Shown piece by piece: positions 26,218 to 35,715 of a stretch of DNA of 64,000 nucleotides. A program made the position numbers and the translations under genes. Below the pieces are notes generated by a model. The model saw only the letters and a program-made list of their open reading frames with translations, made no database searches and was not told where the DNA came from. Source of the stretch: Pseudomonas khorasanensis (GTDB lineage Bacteria; Pseudomonadota; Gammaproteobacteria; Pseudomonadales; Pseudomonadaceae); contig NZ_JABWQP020000009.1 in NCBI RefSeq assembly GCF_014268505.2, positions 1 to 64,000 on the forward strand, written 5' to 3'. Positions within the stretch are counted from its first letter, which is position 1; every line of letters begins with the position of its first letter.

Positions 26218-29200
26218 TCAAGCGGATTTCGGGATGAGGCGCTCAAACAGCGCCTCCACAGTATTAAAGCGTTCTTCCGGGCGCTCCATCGGCACCTGGA
26301 ATTTGAACATCGTCGCGCCTTCGAATTTGTAGCGTTTGGGCTGCGTCTGGATCAGCTTGATCAGGGTCATCGGGTCGACCGGCGTCTGGGCTTCGAACTC
26401 GATGCGCCCGCCCTGCGGCCCGCCATCGACTTTCTTGATGCCAAGTTTTTCCGCCTGCAATTTCAACGCGGTGATGCGTACCAGATTCTTTGTCGGCTCC
26501 GGCAACAGGCCGAAGCGGTCGATCATCTCGACCTGCAGATCCTTGAGCCCTTCTTCGTCGGTCGCGGACGCGATGCGTTTATACAGAATCAGGCGTGCAT
26601 GCACATCGGGCAGATAATCTTCTGGAATCAGCGCGGGCACGCGCAAATTGACCTCCGGCCCACCGCCAAGCGGTTGATCGAGGTTCGGCTGTTCGCCCTT
26701 GCGAATCGACTTCACTGCGCGCTCGAGCATTTCCATGTACAGCGTGAAACCCACTGCCTGAATCTGCCCGCTCTGACCATCGCCCAGCAGTTCGCCGGCG
26801 CCGCGGATTTCCAGGTCGTTGGTGGCCAGCACGAAGCCGGCGCCAAGATCCTGAGTATTGGCGATCGCCTCCAGGCGCTTTTCCGCGTCCGAGGTAATCT
26901 GCTGGCGCGGCGGCGTCAGCAGGTAGGCGTAGGCCTGGTGATGACTGCGACCGACCCGGCCGCGCAACTGGTGCAGTTGCGCCAGACCGAACTTGTCGGC
27001 GCGCTCGATGATGATGGTGTTGGCGCTCGGCACGTCGATGCCGGTCTCGATGATGGTCGAGGCGATCAGCACGTTGAAGCGCTTGTGATAAAAGTCGCTC
27101 ATCACTTGTTCGAGTTCGCGCTCGCGCATCTGCCCGTGGCCGATGCCGATGCGTGCTTCGGGCACCAGTTCGGCGAGGTCGGCGGCGCATTTCTCGATGG
27201 TCTTCACATCGTTGTGCAGATAATAAACCTGACCGCCACGCAGCAGTTCGCGCAGCAGGGCCTCTTTGACCGTGCTCTTGTTCTGTTCCATGACGAAGGT
27301 GCGCACCGACAGGCGTCGCGCCGGTGGCGTGGCGATGATCGACAGGTCGCGCATGCCCGACACCGCCATGTTCAGCGTGCGCGGAATCGGCGTGGCGGTC
27401 AGGGTGAGAATGTCGACTTCACTGCGCAGGGCCTTGAGCTGTTCTTTTTGACGGACACCGAAACGGTGCTCTTCGTCGATGATCACCAGGCCCAGGTTTT
27501 TGATCTTGACGTCGTCGGACAGCAGCTTGTGCGTGCCGATCACGATGTCGATCTTGCCCTCCGCCAGATCGGCGATCGCCGCATTCACTTCCTTGGCCGA
27601 TTTGAAGCGGCTCATCACTTCCACAGTCACTGGCCAGTCCGCGAAGCGGTCGCGGAAGCTGTTGTAATGCTGCTGGGCGAGCAGGGTGGTCGGCACCAGA
27701 ATCGCCACCTGACGACCGCCATGCACGGCGATGAACGCGGCGCGCATGGCCACTTCGGTCTTGCCGAAACCGACGTCGCCGCAGACCAGCCGGTCCATCG
27801 GTTTCGGCGCGAGCATGTCCTCGCGCACGGCTTCGATGGTCGATTGCTGGTCTGGCGTTTCTTCGAACGGGAACCCGGCGCTGAATGTCGCATAGTCGGC
27901 TTTGGGGTCAGCGAATGCGTAACCTTCGCGAGCGGCACGACGGGCATAGATGTCGAGCAATTCGGCGGCAACGTCGCGAACCTGTTCGGCGGCCTTGCGC
28001 TTGGCTTTTTGCCAGGTTTCGGAGCCGAGGCGATGCAGCGGAGCTAGGGAATCGTCGCTGCCGGTGTAGCGCGCAATCAGATGCAGGTTCGCGACCGGCA
28101 CGTAGAGCTTGGCGTTCTCGGCGTATTCGAGGGTGAGGAATTCGGCGGCCTGGTTGTCGATTTCCAGAATCGTCAGGCCCAGGTAACGGCCGACGCCGTG
28201 ATCGATGTGCACCACCGGCGCGCCTTCGCGCAGCTCGGTGAGATTCTTGATCACCGCGTCGCTGCTGACGTCACTGCGCTTCTCGCGACGGCGACGCTGC
28301 ATGACTCGTTGGCCGAACAGCGGGCTTTCGGCGATCAGCGCCAGCGCTGGGTCGTCGAGCACCAAGCCTTCGTCGAGCGGCGCGATGGTGATCGCCAGGC
28401 GATCCTTGCTGGCGACGAAGTCCGGCCAGCTGTCGACGGTTTTCGGGCGCAGCTTCAGGCGTTCAAGCAGCTCCAGCAAAACCTCGCGACGGCCCGCCGA
28501 TTCGGCGGTAAACAGCACGCGACCGGGGAACTCTTCGAGGAAGCCTGCCAGCGCCGCCAGCGGCTGCGTAGCCTTGGCTTCAATCGCCAGATCCGGCAAG
28601 GCGTGCGCCGGGAAGCGTTCGCGACCGACGCCACTTTCAACGTCCTGCTGACTGGCGACGACGCGTGGCCAGTTCTTCAGGCGCGCAAAGCAGTCTTCCA
28701 CCGGCAGGAACAGTTCGGCAGGTGGTAATAAAGGGCGAGAGGGATCGACGCGGCGTTCTTCATAACGATTGCGCACGTCATTCCAGAAGTTCTCTGCCGC
28801 CTGTTCGATGCCCGGTAGCGAGAACACCTGGGTGTCCTGAGGCAAGTAGTCGAACAGGGTCGAGGTTTCGTCGAAGAACAGCGGCAGGTAGTACTCGATA
28901 CCGGCCGGGGTGATGCCACTGCTCAAATCCTGGAAGATCGGGCAGCGACGGAAATCGACGTCAAAACGCTCGCGGAACCGTGCCTTGAAACGGGTGACCG
29001 CGTCTTTCTGCAGCGGAAACTCGCGGGCCGGCAGCAGTTTGACCGAGTCAACCTTGTCGATCGAGCGCTGGGTTTCCGGGTCGAAGGTGCGCAAGGTTTC
29101 TATTTCATCATCGAACAGGTCGATGCGATAAGGCAGTTTGCTGCCCATCGGAAACAGGTCGATCAGTGCGCCGCGTACGGTGAACTCGCCGTGCTCGTAG

Positions 29201-29667
29201 ACCGTATCGACATAGCGATAGCCGCTGGCCTCAAGCCGGGCGCGCATTTGTTCGACGTCGAGCTTCTGGCCGATGTCCAGCACAAGGCTGCTGCCAAGCA
29301 GGAATTTGGTCGGCGCGAGTCGATGCAGGGCGGTGGTGATCGGCACCACCAGCACACCGTGGGCCAGCTCCGGCAGCCGATAAAGGCTGGCAATGCGTTG
29401 GGAAATGATGTCCTGGTGCGGCGAGAACAGATCGTAGGGCAGCGTTTCCCAGTCGGGGAAATGCAGAACGGGCAAATCCGGGGCGAAGAAACTCAGCTCC
29501 TGTTCCAGCCGTTCGGCGCTTTGGCTGTCGGCAGTCAGCAGCAGGGTGAAGCGCTTGGCAGCGCTGGCAGCCTCGGCAATCGCCAGGCTGAGGGCAGCAC
29601 CGGGCAGATTGCCCCAATGCTGTTTACCTGCCTCGGCAGGGAGTAGCGGTAGACGCAGAACAGGCAC
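26218..29667 (-). CDS. mfd: Transcription-repair coupling factor Mfd
   Basis: Large DNA translocase of 1149 residues (E. coli Mfd 1148) that removes stalled RNA polymerase and recruits UvrA. The N-terminal UvrB-like region (about 1-330) is followed by the CarD-like RNA-polymerase interaction domain (VVHIDHGVGRYLG, near 480). The helicase motor has GDVGFGKTEVAMRA and DEEHRFGV, and helicase C contains STIIETGIDVP and QLRGRVGRS. The TRCF domain forms the C-terminus. It starts with GTG at 29667, with GGAG 11 bases upstream. Downstream are csiV and the short SNF2 gene. Confidence 0.97.
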   Translation of the reverse strand: MPVLRLPLLPAEAGKQHWGNLPGAALSLAIAEAASAAKRFTLLLTADSQSAERLEQELSFFAPDLPVLHFPDWETLPYDLFSPHQDIISQRIASLYRLPELAHGVLVVPITTALHRLAPTKFLLGSSLVLDIGQKLDVEQMRARLEASGYRYVDTVYEHGEFTVRGALIDLFPMGSKLPYRIDLFDDEIETLRTFDPETQRSIDKVDSVKLLPAREFPLQKDAVTRFKARFRERFDVDFRRCPIFQDLSSGITPAGIEYYLPLFFDETSTLFDYLPQDTQVFSLPGIEQAAENFWNDVRNRYEERRVDPSRPLLPPAELFLPVEDCFARLKNWPRVVASQQDVESGVGRERFPAHALPDLAIEAKATQPLAALAGFLEEFPGRVLFTAESAGRREVLLELLERLKLRPKTVDSWPDFVASKDRLAITIAPLDEGLVLDDPALALIAESPLFGQRVMQRRRREKRSDVSSDAVIKNLTELREGAPVVHIDHGVGRYLGLTILEIDNQAAEFLTLEYAENAKLYVPVANLHLIARYTGSDDSLAPLHRLGSETWQKAKRKAAEQVRDVAAELLDIYARRAAREGYAFADPKADYATFSAGFPFEETPDQQSTIEAVREDMLAPKPMDRLVCGDVGFGKTEVAMRAAFIAVHGGRQVAILVPTTLLAQQHYNSFRDRFADWPVTVEVMSRFKSAKEVNAAIADLAEGKIDIVIGTHKLLSDDVKIKNLGLVIIDEEHRFGVRQKEQLKALRSEVDILTLTATPIPRTLNMAVSGMRDLSIIATPPARRLSVRTFVMEQNKSTVKEALLRELLRGGQVYYLHNDVKTIEKCAADLAELVPEARIGIGHGQMRERELEQVMSDFYHKRFNVLIASTIIETGIDVPSANTIIIERADKFGLAQLHQLRGRVGRSHHQAYAYLLTPPRQQITSDAEKRLEAIANTQDLGAGFVLATNDLEIRGAGELLGDGQSGQIQAVGFTLYMEMLERAVKSIRKGEQPNLDQPLGGGPEVNLRVPALIPEDYLPDVHARLILYKRIASATDEEGLKDLQVEMIDRFGLLPEPTKNLVRITALKLQAEKLGIKKVDGGPQGGRIEFEAQTPVDPMTLIKLIQTQPKRYKFEGATMFKFQVPMERPEERFNTVEALFERLIPKSA

Positions 29668-30036
29668 GGAAGGTTGAGCTCCAGGCGTTGCGACAAAGTC
29701 GGTAATTGTAGCGGCCTCCGGTGCCGCCTGTCAGTTGCAGACTACGTCTATCTTTGTCGTTTGGACGAAATGTAGTGGTAACCATAAAAACGAGCACTTT
29801 TTTCAGGGTTATGTAGTGCCAAATCGAGACGGTGTTTCGGAGGGTTACAGACATCGTCTAACAGTCGTCGAAAAATTGACTGCGCTGAAAGCCCCGGTTT
29901 TATTGGGCTGGAGAGAGGCGTAAATTTTTTGAACGGGATTTTGTTACCGATTGCGCGACAAGCGCGCATTGCTGAAAGAGGTTGTGGGCGGCATAATGTA
30001 GCCCCTTTTTTCTGCCCCTACATGTGGAAGGTTACC
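29668..30036. other. 369-bp divergent regulatory region between mfd and gap
   Basis: No protein gene. It contains a direct repeat ATGTAGTG (29770-29777 and 29811-29818), a sigma-70 type promoter at 29876-29904 pointing to gap, and a leader of about 125 bases. ATGTAGT resembles a half-site of the HexR consensus (TGTARTwwwAYTACA), which controls gap genes in Pseudomonas; neither copy is a full palindrome. Confidence 0.6.
29876..29904 (+). promoter_or_regulatory. Probable gap promoter
   Basis: -35 TTGACT, 17-base spacer, -10 TTTATT; about 130 bases before the GTG start of gap. Confidence 0.5.
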
Positions 30037-31485
30037 GTGACTCAGAAGCCCGACCAGTGTCTTGGTGAATGGATCGACCGTGAAGCACTCGCAGAAGCGA
30101 TGATCCCGCTTATCGGTCAGCTCTACCGCAATAACAACGTGGTGAGCTCGATCTATGGCCGCAGCCTGATCAACCAGTCTGTCATCGCGATTCTCAAAGC
30201 TCACCGCTTTGCTCGCCACCGTTCTTCCGACGACAGCGAACTCTCCGTCCACGAAACATTCCCACTGCTCAAGGCCATGAGCGAGCTCAAGCTCGGCGCG
30301 GCGTCGGTGGACCTGGGCAAGCTGGCGTTCAAATTCCGCAACGAAGGCAACGGCCGCAGCGCCGAGCAGTTCGTGCGTGAGGAAATGGCTGACGTGGTTG
30401 GCCAACAGAACGCCTCGGCCCGCAAAGGCACCGACGTTGTGCTGTACGGCTTCGGTCGTATCGGCCGTCTGCTGGCGCGCATCCTGATCGAGAAAACCGG
30501 TGGTGGCGACGGCCTGCGTCTACGCGCCATCGTTGTGCGCAAGGGCGCCGAAAACGATCTGACCAAACGCGCCAGCCTGCTGCGTCGCGACTCGGTGCAT
30601 GGTTCGTTCAACGGCACCATCACTATCGACGAAGAAAACAACACCATCACCGCCAACGGTAACCTGATCCAGGTGATCTACGCGAAGAACCCGACTGAGG
30701 TGGATTACACCCAGTACGGCATCAAAGACGCACTGCTGGTGGACAACACCGGTGTATGGCGTGACGCCGATGGCCTGGGTCAGCACCTGGCATGCCCGGG
30801 TATCGACCGCGTTGTTCTGACTGCGCCTGGCAAGGGCAAGCTGAAGAACATTGTTCACGGCATCAACCACGGTGAAATTACCGCTGACGACAAGATCGTG
30901 TCCGCCGCTTCCTGCACCACCAACGCCATCGTGCCGGTGCTCAAGGCAGTCAACGACAAGTTCGGCATCATCAATGGTCACGTCGAAACCGTTCACTCGT
31001 ACACCAACGACCAGAACCTGATCGACAACTTCCACAAGGGCGATCGCCGTGGCCGTAGCGCCGCGCTGAACATGGTCATCACCGAGACCGGTGCTGCCAC
31101 CGCTGCTGCCAAGGCCCTGCCTGAGCTGGCCGGCAAGCTGACCGGCAACGCGATCCGCGTGCCGACGCCAAACGTGTCGATGGCCATTCTCAACCTCAAC
31201 CTTGAGAAAGCCGCCACCCGTGAAGAGATGAACGAGTACCTGCGCTACATGGCGCTGCACTCCGAGCTGCACAAGCAGATCGACTTCGTCAACTCGCAGG
31301 AAGTGGTGTCCACCGACTTCGTTGGCTCGCGCCACGCCGGTGTGGTCGATGCTGAAGCGACCATCGTTCAGGACAACCGCGTTGTTCTGTACGTCTGGTA
31401 CGACAACGAGTTCGGCTACAGCTGCCAGGTGGTTCGCGTGATGGAAGACATGGCTGATGTAAATCCGCCAGCGTTTCCGCGCTAA
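30037..31485 (+). CDS. gap: Glyceraldehyde-3-phosphate dehydrogenase with N-terminal extension
   Basis: NAD(P)-dependent dehydrogenase of 482 residues. The GAPDH core starts near residue 134 with VVLYGFGRIGRLLARIL. The catalytic Cys is 293 in AASCTTNAI, and the C-terminus has WYDNEFGYSCQVVR. The first 130 residues are an extra helical region (CLGEWIDREALAEAMIPLIGQLYRN...) not found in ordinary 330-residue GapA; the same long form is known at this place in other pseudomonads. The GTG start at 30037 is chosen because AAGG lies 5 bases upstream. Extension to an upstream ATG at 29929 would cross the likely leader. Confidence 0.92.
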   Translation: MTQKPDQCLGEWIDREALAEAMIPLIGQLYRNNNVVSSIYGRSLINQSVIAILKAHRFARHRSSDDSELSVHETFPLLKAMSELKLGAASVDLGKLAFKFRNEGNGRSAEQFVREEMADVVGQQNASARKGTDVVLYGFGRIGRLLARILIEKTGGGDGLRLRAIVVRKGAENDLTKRASLLRRDSVHGSFNGTITIDEENNTITANGNLIQVIYAKNPTEVDYTQYGIKDALLVDNTGVWRDADGLGQHLACPGIDRVVLTAPGKGKLKNIVHGINHGEITADDKIVSAASCTTNAIVPVLKAVNDKFGIINGHVETVHSYTNDQNLIDNFHKGDRRGRSAALNMVITETGAATAAAKALPELAGKLTGNAIRVPTPNVSMAILNLNLEKAATREEMNEYLRYMALHSELHKQIDFVNSQEVVSTDFVGSRHAGVVDAEATIVQDNRVVLYVWYDNEFGYSCQVVRVMEDMADVNPPAFPR

Positions 31486-31501
31486 GCCTCAGGCTTGAAT
31501 G

Positions 31502-31530
31502 AAAACGCCCCGACTGTGTCGGGGCGTTTT
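31502..31530 (+). terminator. Terminator of gap
   Basis: 13-bp stem AAAACGCCCCGAC / GTCGGGGCGTTTT with a 3-base loop followed by TC-rich sequence. Confidence 0.9.
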
Positions 31531-31564
31531 TCTTTGTGGTTCTTTCAGAGTTTTGTTGCCTGTA

Positions 31565-31658
31565 CAGGCCTCTTCGCGAGCAGGCTCGCTCCCACAGGGG
31601 ATTTTCTGAACGACACAGATCCAATGTGGGAGCGAGCCTGCTCGCGAAAGAGGCCTGT
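31565..31658. repeat. REP doublet 2 (extended inverted pair)
   Basis: Same orientation as doublet 1, with complementarity extended outward (CAGGCCTCTT... / ...AAGAGGCCTG, one bulged A). The right end runs up to the first base of the MFS stop codon at 31658-31660. Confidence 0.93.
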
Positions 31659-32956
31659 CAGGCGTTACCAGCCACAGCGGCATGCGCGGTGCGCAATTCA
31701 TGCCGGTTGCCACGGAACAACACGAGCGTCGCAATCAACCCCAGCACCGCCGCACCACTGAGCCAAATGCCCGGTGCAGCCTTGTTGCCGAGCACATGAA
31801 TCAGATACGTGCACGCCGCCGGCGTAAACCCGCCGAACGTCGCCGTCGCCAGGCTGTAGGCCAGTGAGAACCCGGTTGTACGCACCTCCACCGGCATGAT
31901 TTCGGTCAGCGCCACCACCATGGCGCCGTTGTAGGAGCCGTAGAGGAATGACAGCCACAGTTCGACAATCAGCAAATGGCTGAAGCTCGGGTTCGCCACC
32001 AGCCACGACAGCGCCGGATAAGCCGTCAGAATCGCCAGAATAGTCGCCGCCAGCAGCAAGGGTTTTCGTCCGACTTTGTCAGACACGGCGCCCATCACCG
32101 GCAGCCAGAAGAAGTTCGACAAGCCGATGCACACGGTTACCAGCAATGCATCGAGGTCAGACAGATGCAACTCGGCCTTGCCGAACGTCGGGGTGTAAGC
32201 GGTGATCAGGTAGAACGACACCGTGGTCATCACCACCAGCGCCATGCCGGCGATGACGATGCCGAAGTTCTGGCCGATCGAGCGGATGATTTTCCGTAGG
32301 GTAGGGCGGTGGGTACGCGCCTGGAACTCCGGGGTTTCCTCCAGGGAGCGGCGGATGAAGAAAATCACCGGCACGATCATGCAGCCAATCAGGAACGGCA
32401 CGCGCCAGCCCCATTCGCCCATTTGTTCCGCGCTTAGCCAATGGTTGAGGCCGACGCCGAGCAAACCGGCGAACACCACCGCCGCCTGTTGGCTGGCCGA
32501 CTGCCAACTGACGAAAAAGCCTTTGCGTCCAGGTGTAGAGATTTCCGCCAGATAAACCGAGACGCCGCCCAGTTCCACGCCCGCCGAGAAGCCTTGCAGC
32601 AGACGTCCGAACAACACCAGCAGCGGTGCCGCCACCCCGAGCGTCGCGTAGCCTGGCACGCAGGCGATCAGCACGGTGCCGGCGGCCATCATCGCCAGGG
32701 TGATGATCAGGCCTTTGCGCCGACCGTGGCGGTCAATGTAGGCGCCGAGGAAGATCGCCCCGAGCGGGCGCATCAGGAAGCCGGCGCCGAACGTGGCCAG
32801 CGACAGCATCAGCGAGGCGAACGCGCTGTCGGCAGGGAAGAATGTTCTGGCGATGGCTGTGGCGTAGAAGCCGTAGACCATGAAGTCGAACATTTCGAGG
32901 AAGTTGCCGCTGACAACGCGAAAGATCGCTTTGCCTTTGCCCGTGGTCGAGGACAT
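31658..32956 (-). CDS. MFS metabolite:H+ symporter (citrate/tricarballylate type)
   Basis: Inner-membrane carrier of 432 residues with 12 predicted membrane segments. It belongs to the metabolite:H+ symporter branch of the major facilitator superfamily: the start NFLEMFDFMVYGFYATAIARTFFP, loop 2-3 motif YIDRHGRRKGL, and GFSAGVELGGVSVYLAEIST in helices 4-5. The closest family in memory is the citrate/tricarballylate proton symporters, and the substrate is inferred only. It stands alone, with its stop codon touching REP doublet 2, and is divergent from apbE. Confidence 0.82.
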   Translation of the reverse strand: MSSTTGKGKAIFRVVSGNFLEMFDFMVYGFYATAIARTFFPADSAFASLMLSLATFGAGFLMRPLGAIFLGAYIDRHGRRKGLIITLAMMAAGTVLIACVPGYATLGVAAPLLVLFGRLLQGFSAGVELGGVSVYLAEISTPGRKGFFVSWQSASQQAAVVFAGLLGVGLNHWLSAEQMGEWGWRVPFLIGCMIVPVIFFIRRSLEETPEFQARTHRPTLRKIIRSIGQNFGIVIAGMALVVMTTVSFYLITAYTPTFGKAELHLSDLDALLVTVCIGLSNFFWLPVMGAVSDKVGRKPLLLAATILAILTAYPALSWLVANPSFSHLLIVELWLSFLYGSYNGAMVVALTEIMPVEVRTTGFSLAYSLATATFGGFTPAACTYLIHVLGNKAAPGIWLSGAAVLGLIATLVLFRGNRHELRTAHAAVAGNA

Positions 32957-33063
32957 GGTCGGTTACTCACTGTTTCAATTTTTTAAAAGACATGCAGCCG
33001 TGCGGGAGCAAGCGGGCGCTGTAGTTCATAATGGCCGCCGCGGTTTTGCGGGGAGATGAAGAA

Positions 33064-34077
33064 TTGTTAACTGGACGCTGGTGGGGGCTTGTGATGCTGG
33101 CGGCGCTGTGCGCCGGCTGTGGCAACGGCGATTCCATGGAAAGCATCGGCGGTCCGACGATGGGCAGTACCTGGTCGGTCAAGTACGTGCGCCATGCCGG
33201 CCTGGCCGATCCTGCGCAAGTGCGTGGCGAGGTGGAAGGTATCCTCGGCGAAGTCGATCGGCAGATGTCGACCTACCGCAGTGACTCCGATATTGAACGC
33301 TTCAATGCGTTGCCCGCCGACAGCTGCCAGACCCTGCCGGCAGCGGTGCTCAATTTGATCCGGGTCGGCGAACAGCTTTCAATCCAGAGCGAAGGTTCCT
33401 ACGACCTCACCGTGGAGCCGCTGATGAATCTCTGGGGTTTTGGTCCGCAAGGGCGTGAAGAAACAGTTCCTGATCCAGCAGCCCTGGCCGAAGTCATGCA
33501 GCGGGTCGGCCACCAGCATCTGCGCATCGAGGGCGAGCGGTTGTGCAAGGACGCTGCCGTCGAGGTCGATTTCAACAGCATTGCCGCCGGTTACGCCGTG
33601 GATGCCATCGCTATCAGACTGCAAGCCATGGGGATCGACAATTACCTGGTCGAAGCCACGGGCGAACTGAAAGCCAACGGTAAAAAGCTCAACGGCTCGC
33701 CATGGCGCATAGCCCTCGAGGAGCCTCGCGATGACCGGCAAGTGGCCGAGCGCATCATTGATGTCGATGGCTACGGCGTATCCACCTCCGGCGATTACCG
33801 CAGCTATTTTCTGCAGGACGGTCGGCGTTATTCCCACACCTTGGATGCACGTAGCGGGCGACCGGTCCTACACGAGCTGGCGTCAGTCACGGTGATTCAT
33901 CCTTCAGCGCTGATGGCCGATGGACTATCGACGCTGTTGCTGATTCTCGGGCCGGAAAAGGCGCGGGACTATGCCCAAAAAAATGACATTGCTGCATTCT
34001 TTGTCTTGCGTGCCGATACAGGTTTCGTCACCGGTACCAGTCAAGCGTTCGAGCAGCTTATGGCAGCAAAAAACTGA
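33064..34077 (+). CDS. apbE: FAD:protein FMN transferase, lipoprotein (ApbE)
   Basis: Periplasmic enzyme of about 337 residues that attaches FMN to Thr/Ser of partner flavoproteins such as NqrB/NqrC and RnfD/RnfG. The lipobox LCAGC (Cys19) follows a short hydrophobic stretch. ApbE features are GPTMGSTWSVKY, VDFNSIAAGYAVD, VEATGELKANG and the metal-binding C-terminal region HPSALMADGLSTLLL. I choose the TTG at 33064: GGGGAG lies 8 bases before it and it gives a compact lipoprotein signal. An ATG at 33031 would put 11 charged residues ahead of it. The usual nqr genes are not next to it. Confidence 0.9.
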   Translation: MLTGRWWGLVMLAALCAGCGNGDSMESIGGPTMGSTWSVKYVRHAGLADPAQVRGEVEGILGEVDRQMSTYRSDSDIERFNALPADSCQTLPAAVLNLIRVGEQLSIQSEGSYDLTVEPLMNLWGFGPQGREETVPDPAALAEVMQRVGHQHLRIEGERLCKDAAVEVDFNSIAAGYAVDAIAIRLQAMGIDNYLVEATGELKANGKKLNGSPWRIALEEPRDDRQVAERIIDVDGYGVSTSGDYRSYFLQDGRRYSHTLDARSGRPVLHELASVTVIHPSALMADGLSTLLLILGPEKARDYAQKNDIAAFFVLRADTGFVTGTSQAFEQLMAAKN

Positions 34078-34278
34078 GCGCAGACAAGACGAAAGCTGGC
34101 GTTGTAGTGCAGGCAAAAGTAGCCTACGACGCGACCAAGGGTTAATGTGCGCGGCATTGACGCTTCTATAGACTGTGTCCGGGTTCTTTACTGGCCCCCA
34201 ATTGTTCCTTCGCGCCGCCGTTCGGCGTGATTTAGCCGCCGGTGCTGCTGGCACTGCGGCCTGTTCTGAGGAGTACGC

Positions 34279-35673
34279 ATGGCTGTCTACAACTACGACG
34301 TGGTGGTGCTGGGTTCCGGCCCGGCGGGAGAAGGCGCGGCAATGAACGCCGCCAAAGCAGGGCGCAAGGTCGCGATGGTCGACAGCCGTCGTCAGGTCGG
34401 CGGCAACAGCACCCACCTCGGCACTATCCCGTCCAAGGCATTGCGTCACTCGGTGCGGCAGATCATGCAATTCAACACCAATCCGATGTTCCGCGCGATC
34501 GGCGAGCCGCGCTGGTTCTCCTTCCCGGACGTATTGAAGAGCGCCGAAAAAGTCATTTCCAAACAAGTCGCTTCGCGCACCGGCTACTACGCCCGTAACC
34601 GCGTCGACGTGTTCTTCGGCACCGGCAGCTTCGCCGATGAGCAAACCATTGAAGTGGTCTGTGGCAACGGCGTGGTCGAGAAACTGGTGGCCAAGCACAT
34701 CATTATCGCCACCGGTTCGCGCCCGTATCGTCCGGCCGACATCGATTTTCACCACCCGCGTATCTACGATAGCGACACCATCCTCAGCCTCGGCCACACC
34801 CCGCGCAAACTGATCGTTTACGGCGCCGGCGTGATCGGCTGTGAATACGCTTCGATCTTCAGTGGTCTGGGTGTGCTGGTCGAACTGGTGGACAACCGCG
34901 GTCAGTTGCTGAGCTTCCTCGACTCGGAAATCTCCCAGGCGTTGAGCTACCACTTCAGCAACAACAACATCACGGTGCGCCACAACGAAGACTACGACCG
35001 CGTCGAAGGCGTGGACAACGGTGTGATCCTGCATTTGAAATCCGGCAAGAAGATCAAGGCCGACGCCTTGCTCTGGTGCAATGGCCGTACCGGCAATACC
35101 GATAAGCTGGGGCTGGAGAATATCGGCGTCAAGGTCAACAGCCGTGGCCAGATCGAAGTCGACCAGAGCTACCGCACCTGTGTCGAAAACATCTACGGTG
35201 CCGGTGACGTGATCGGCTGGCCGAGCCTTGCCAGTGCCGCACACGACCAGGGTCGTTCGGCCGCCGGCAGCATCGTCGACAATGGCAGCTGGCGTTTCGT
35301 CAACGACGTGCCGACCGGCATTTACACCATTCCCGAGATCAGCTCGATCGGCAAGAACGAGCAGGAGCTGACCCAGGCCAAGGTGCCATACGAAGTGGGC
35401 AAGGCATTCTTCAAGAGCATGGCGAGGGCGCAGATCGCCGGCGAGCCGCAAGGCATGCTGAAGATCCTGTTCCACCGCGAAACCCTGGAAGTACTGGGCG
35501 TGCACTGCTTCGGTTATCAGGCGTCCGAGATCGTCCACATCGGTCAGGCGATCATGAACCAGCCAGGCGAACTGAACACCCTGAAGTATTTCGTCAACAC
35601 GACGTTCAACTACCCGACCATGGCCGAAGCCTACCGGGTAGCCGCGTACGACGGCCTCAACCGGCTTTTTTGA
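34279..35673 (+). CDS. sthA: Soluble pyridine nucleotide transhydrogenase
   Basis: Cytosolic FAD enzyme of 464 residues that transfers hydride between NADPH and NAD+. The FAD-binding start VVLGSGPAGEGAAMNAAKAG is followed by GGNSTHLGTIPSKALRHS, where the redox disulfide of related lipoamide dehydrogenases is replaced by Thr, as known for SthA. The NAD site is VYGAGVIGCEYASIFSGLG. The dimer interface contains HCFGYQASEIVHIGQAIM. GAGGAG lies 6 bases upstream of the ATG. It stands alone, 201 bases after apbE. Confidence 0.95.
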   Translation: MAVYNYDVVVLGSGPAGEGAAMNAAKAGRKVAMVDSRRQVGGNSTHLGTIPSKALRHSVRQIMQFNTNPMFRAIGEPRWFSFPDVLKSAEKVISKQVASRTGYYARNRVDVFFGTGSFADEQTIEVVCGNGVVEKLVAKHIIIATGSRPYRPADIDFHHPRIYDSDTILSLGHTPRKLIVYGAGVIGCEYASIFSGLGVLVELVDNRGQLLSFLDSEISQALSYHFSNNNITVRHNEDYDRVEGVDNGVILHLKSGKKIKADALLWCNGRTGNTDKLGLENIGVKVNSRGQIEVDQSYRTCVENIYGAGDVIGWPSLASAAHDQGRSAAGSIVDNGSWRFVNDVPTGIYTIPEISSIGKNEQELTQAKVPYEVGKAFFKSMARAQIAGEPQGMLKILFHRETLEVLGVHCFGYQASEIVHIGQAIMNQPGELNTLKYFVNTTFNYPTMAEAYRVAAYDGLNRLF

Positions 35674-35715
35674 CGGGCTCCGGCCGGTGGCCTGAGCCGG
35701 CCGGGGAGACCGATT

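Noticed and set aside
26173..28047. 624-codon plus-strand frame under mfd
   Set aside because: Shadow of mfd; composition typical of antisense frames in GC-rich genes.
33925..35538. 537-codon minus-strand frame under sthA
   Set aside because: Shadow of sthA; no motif or start signal.
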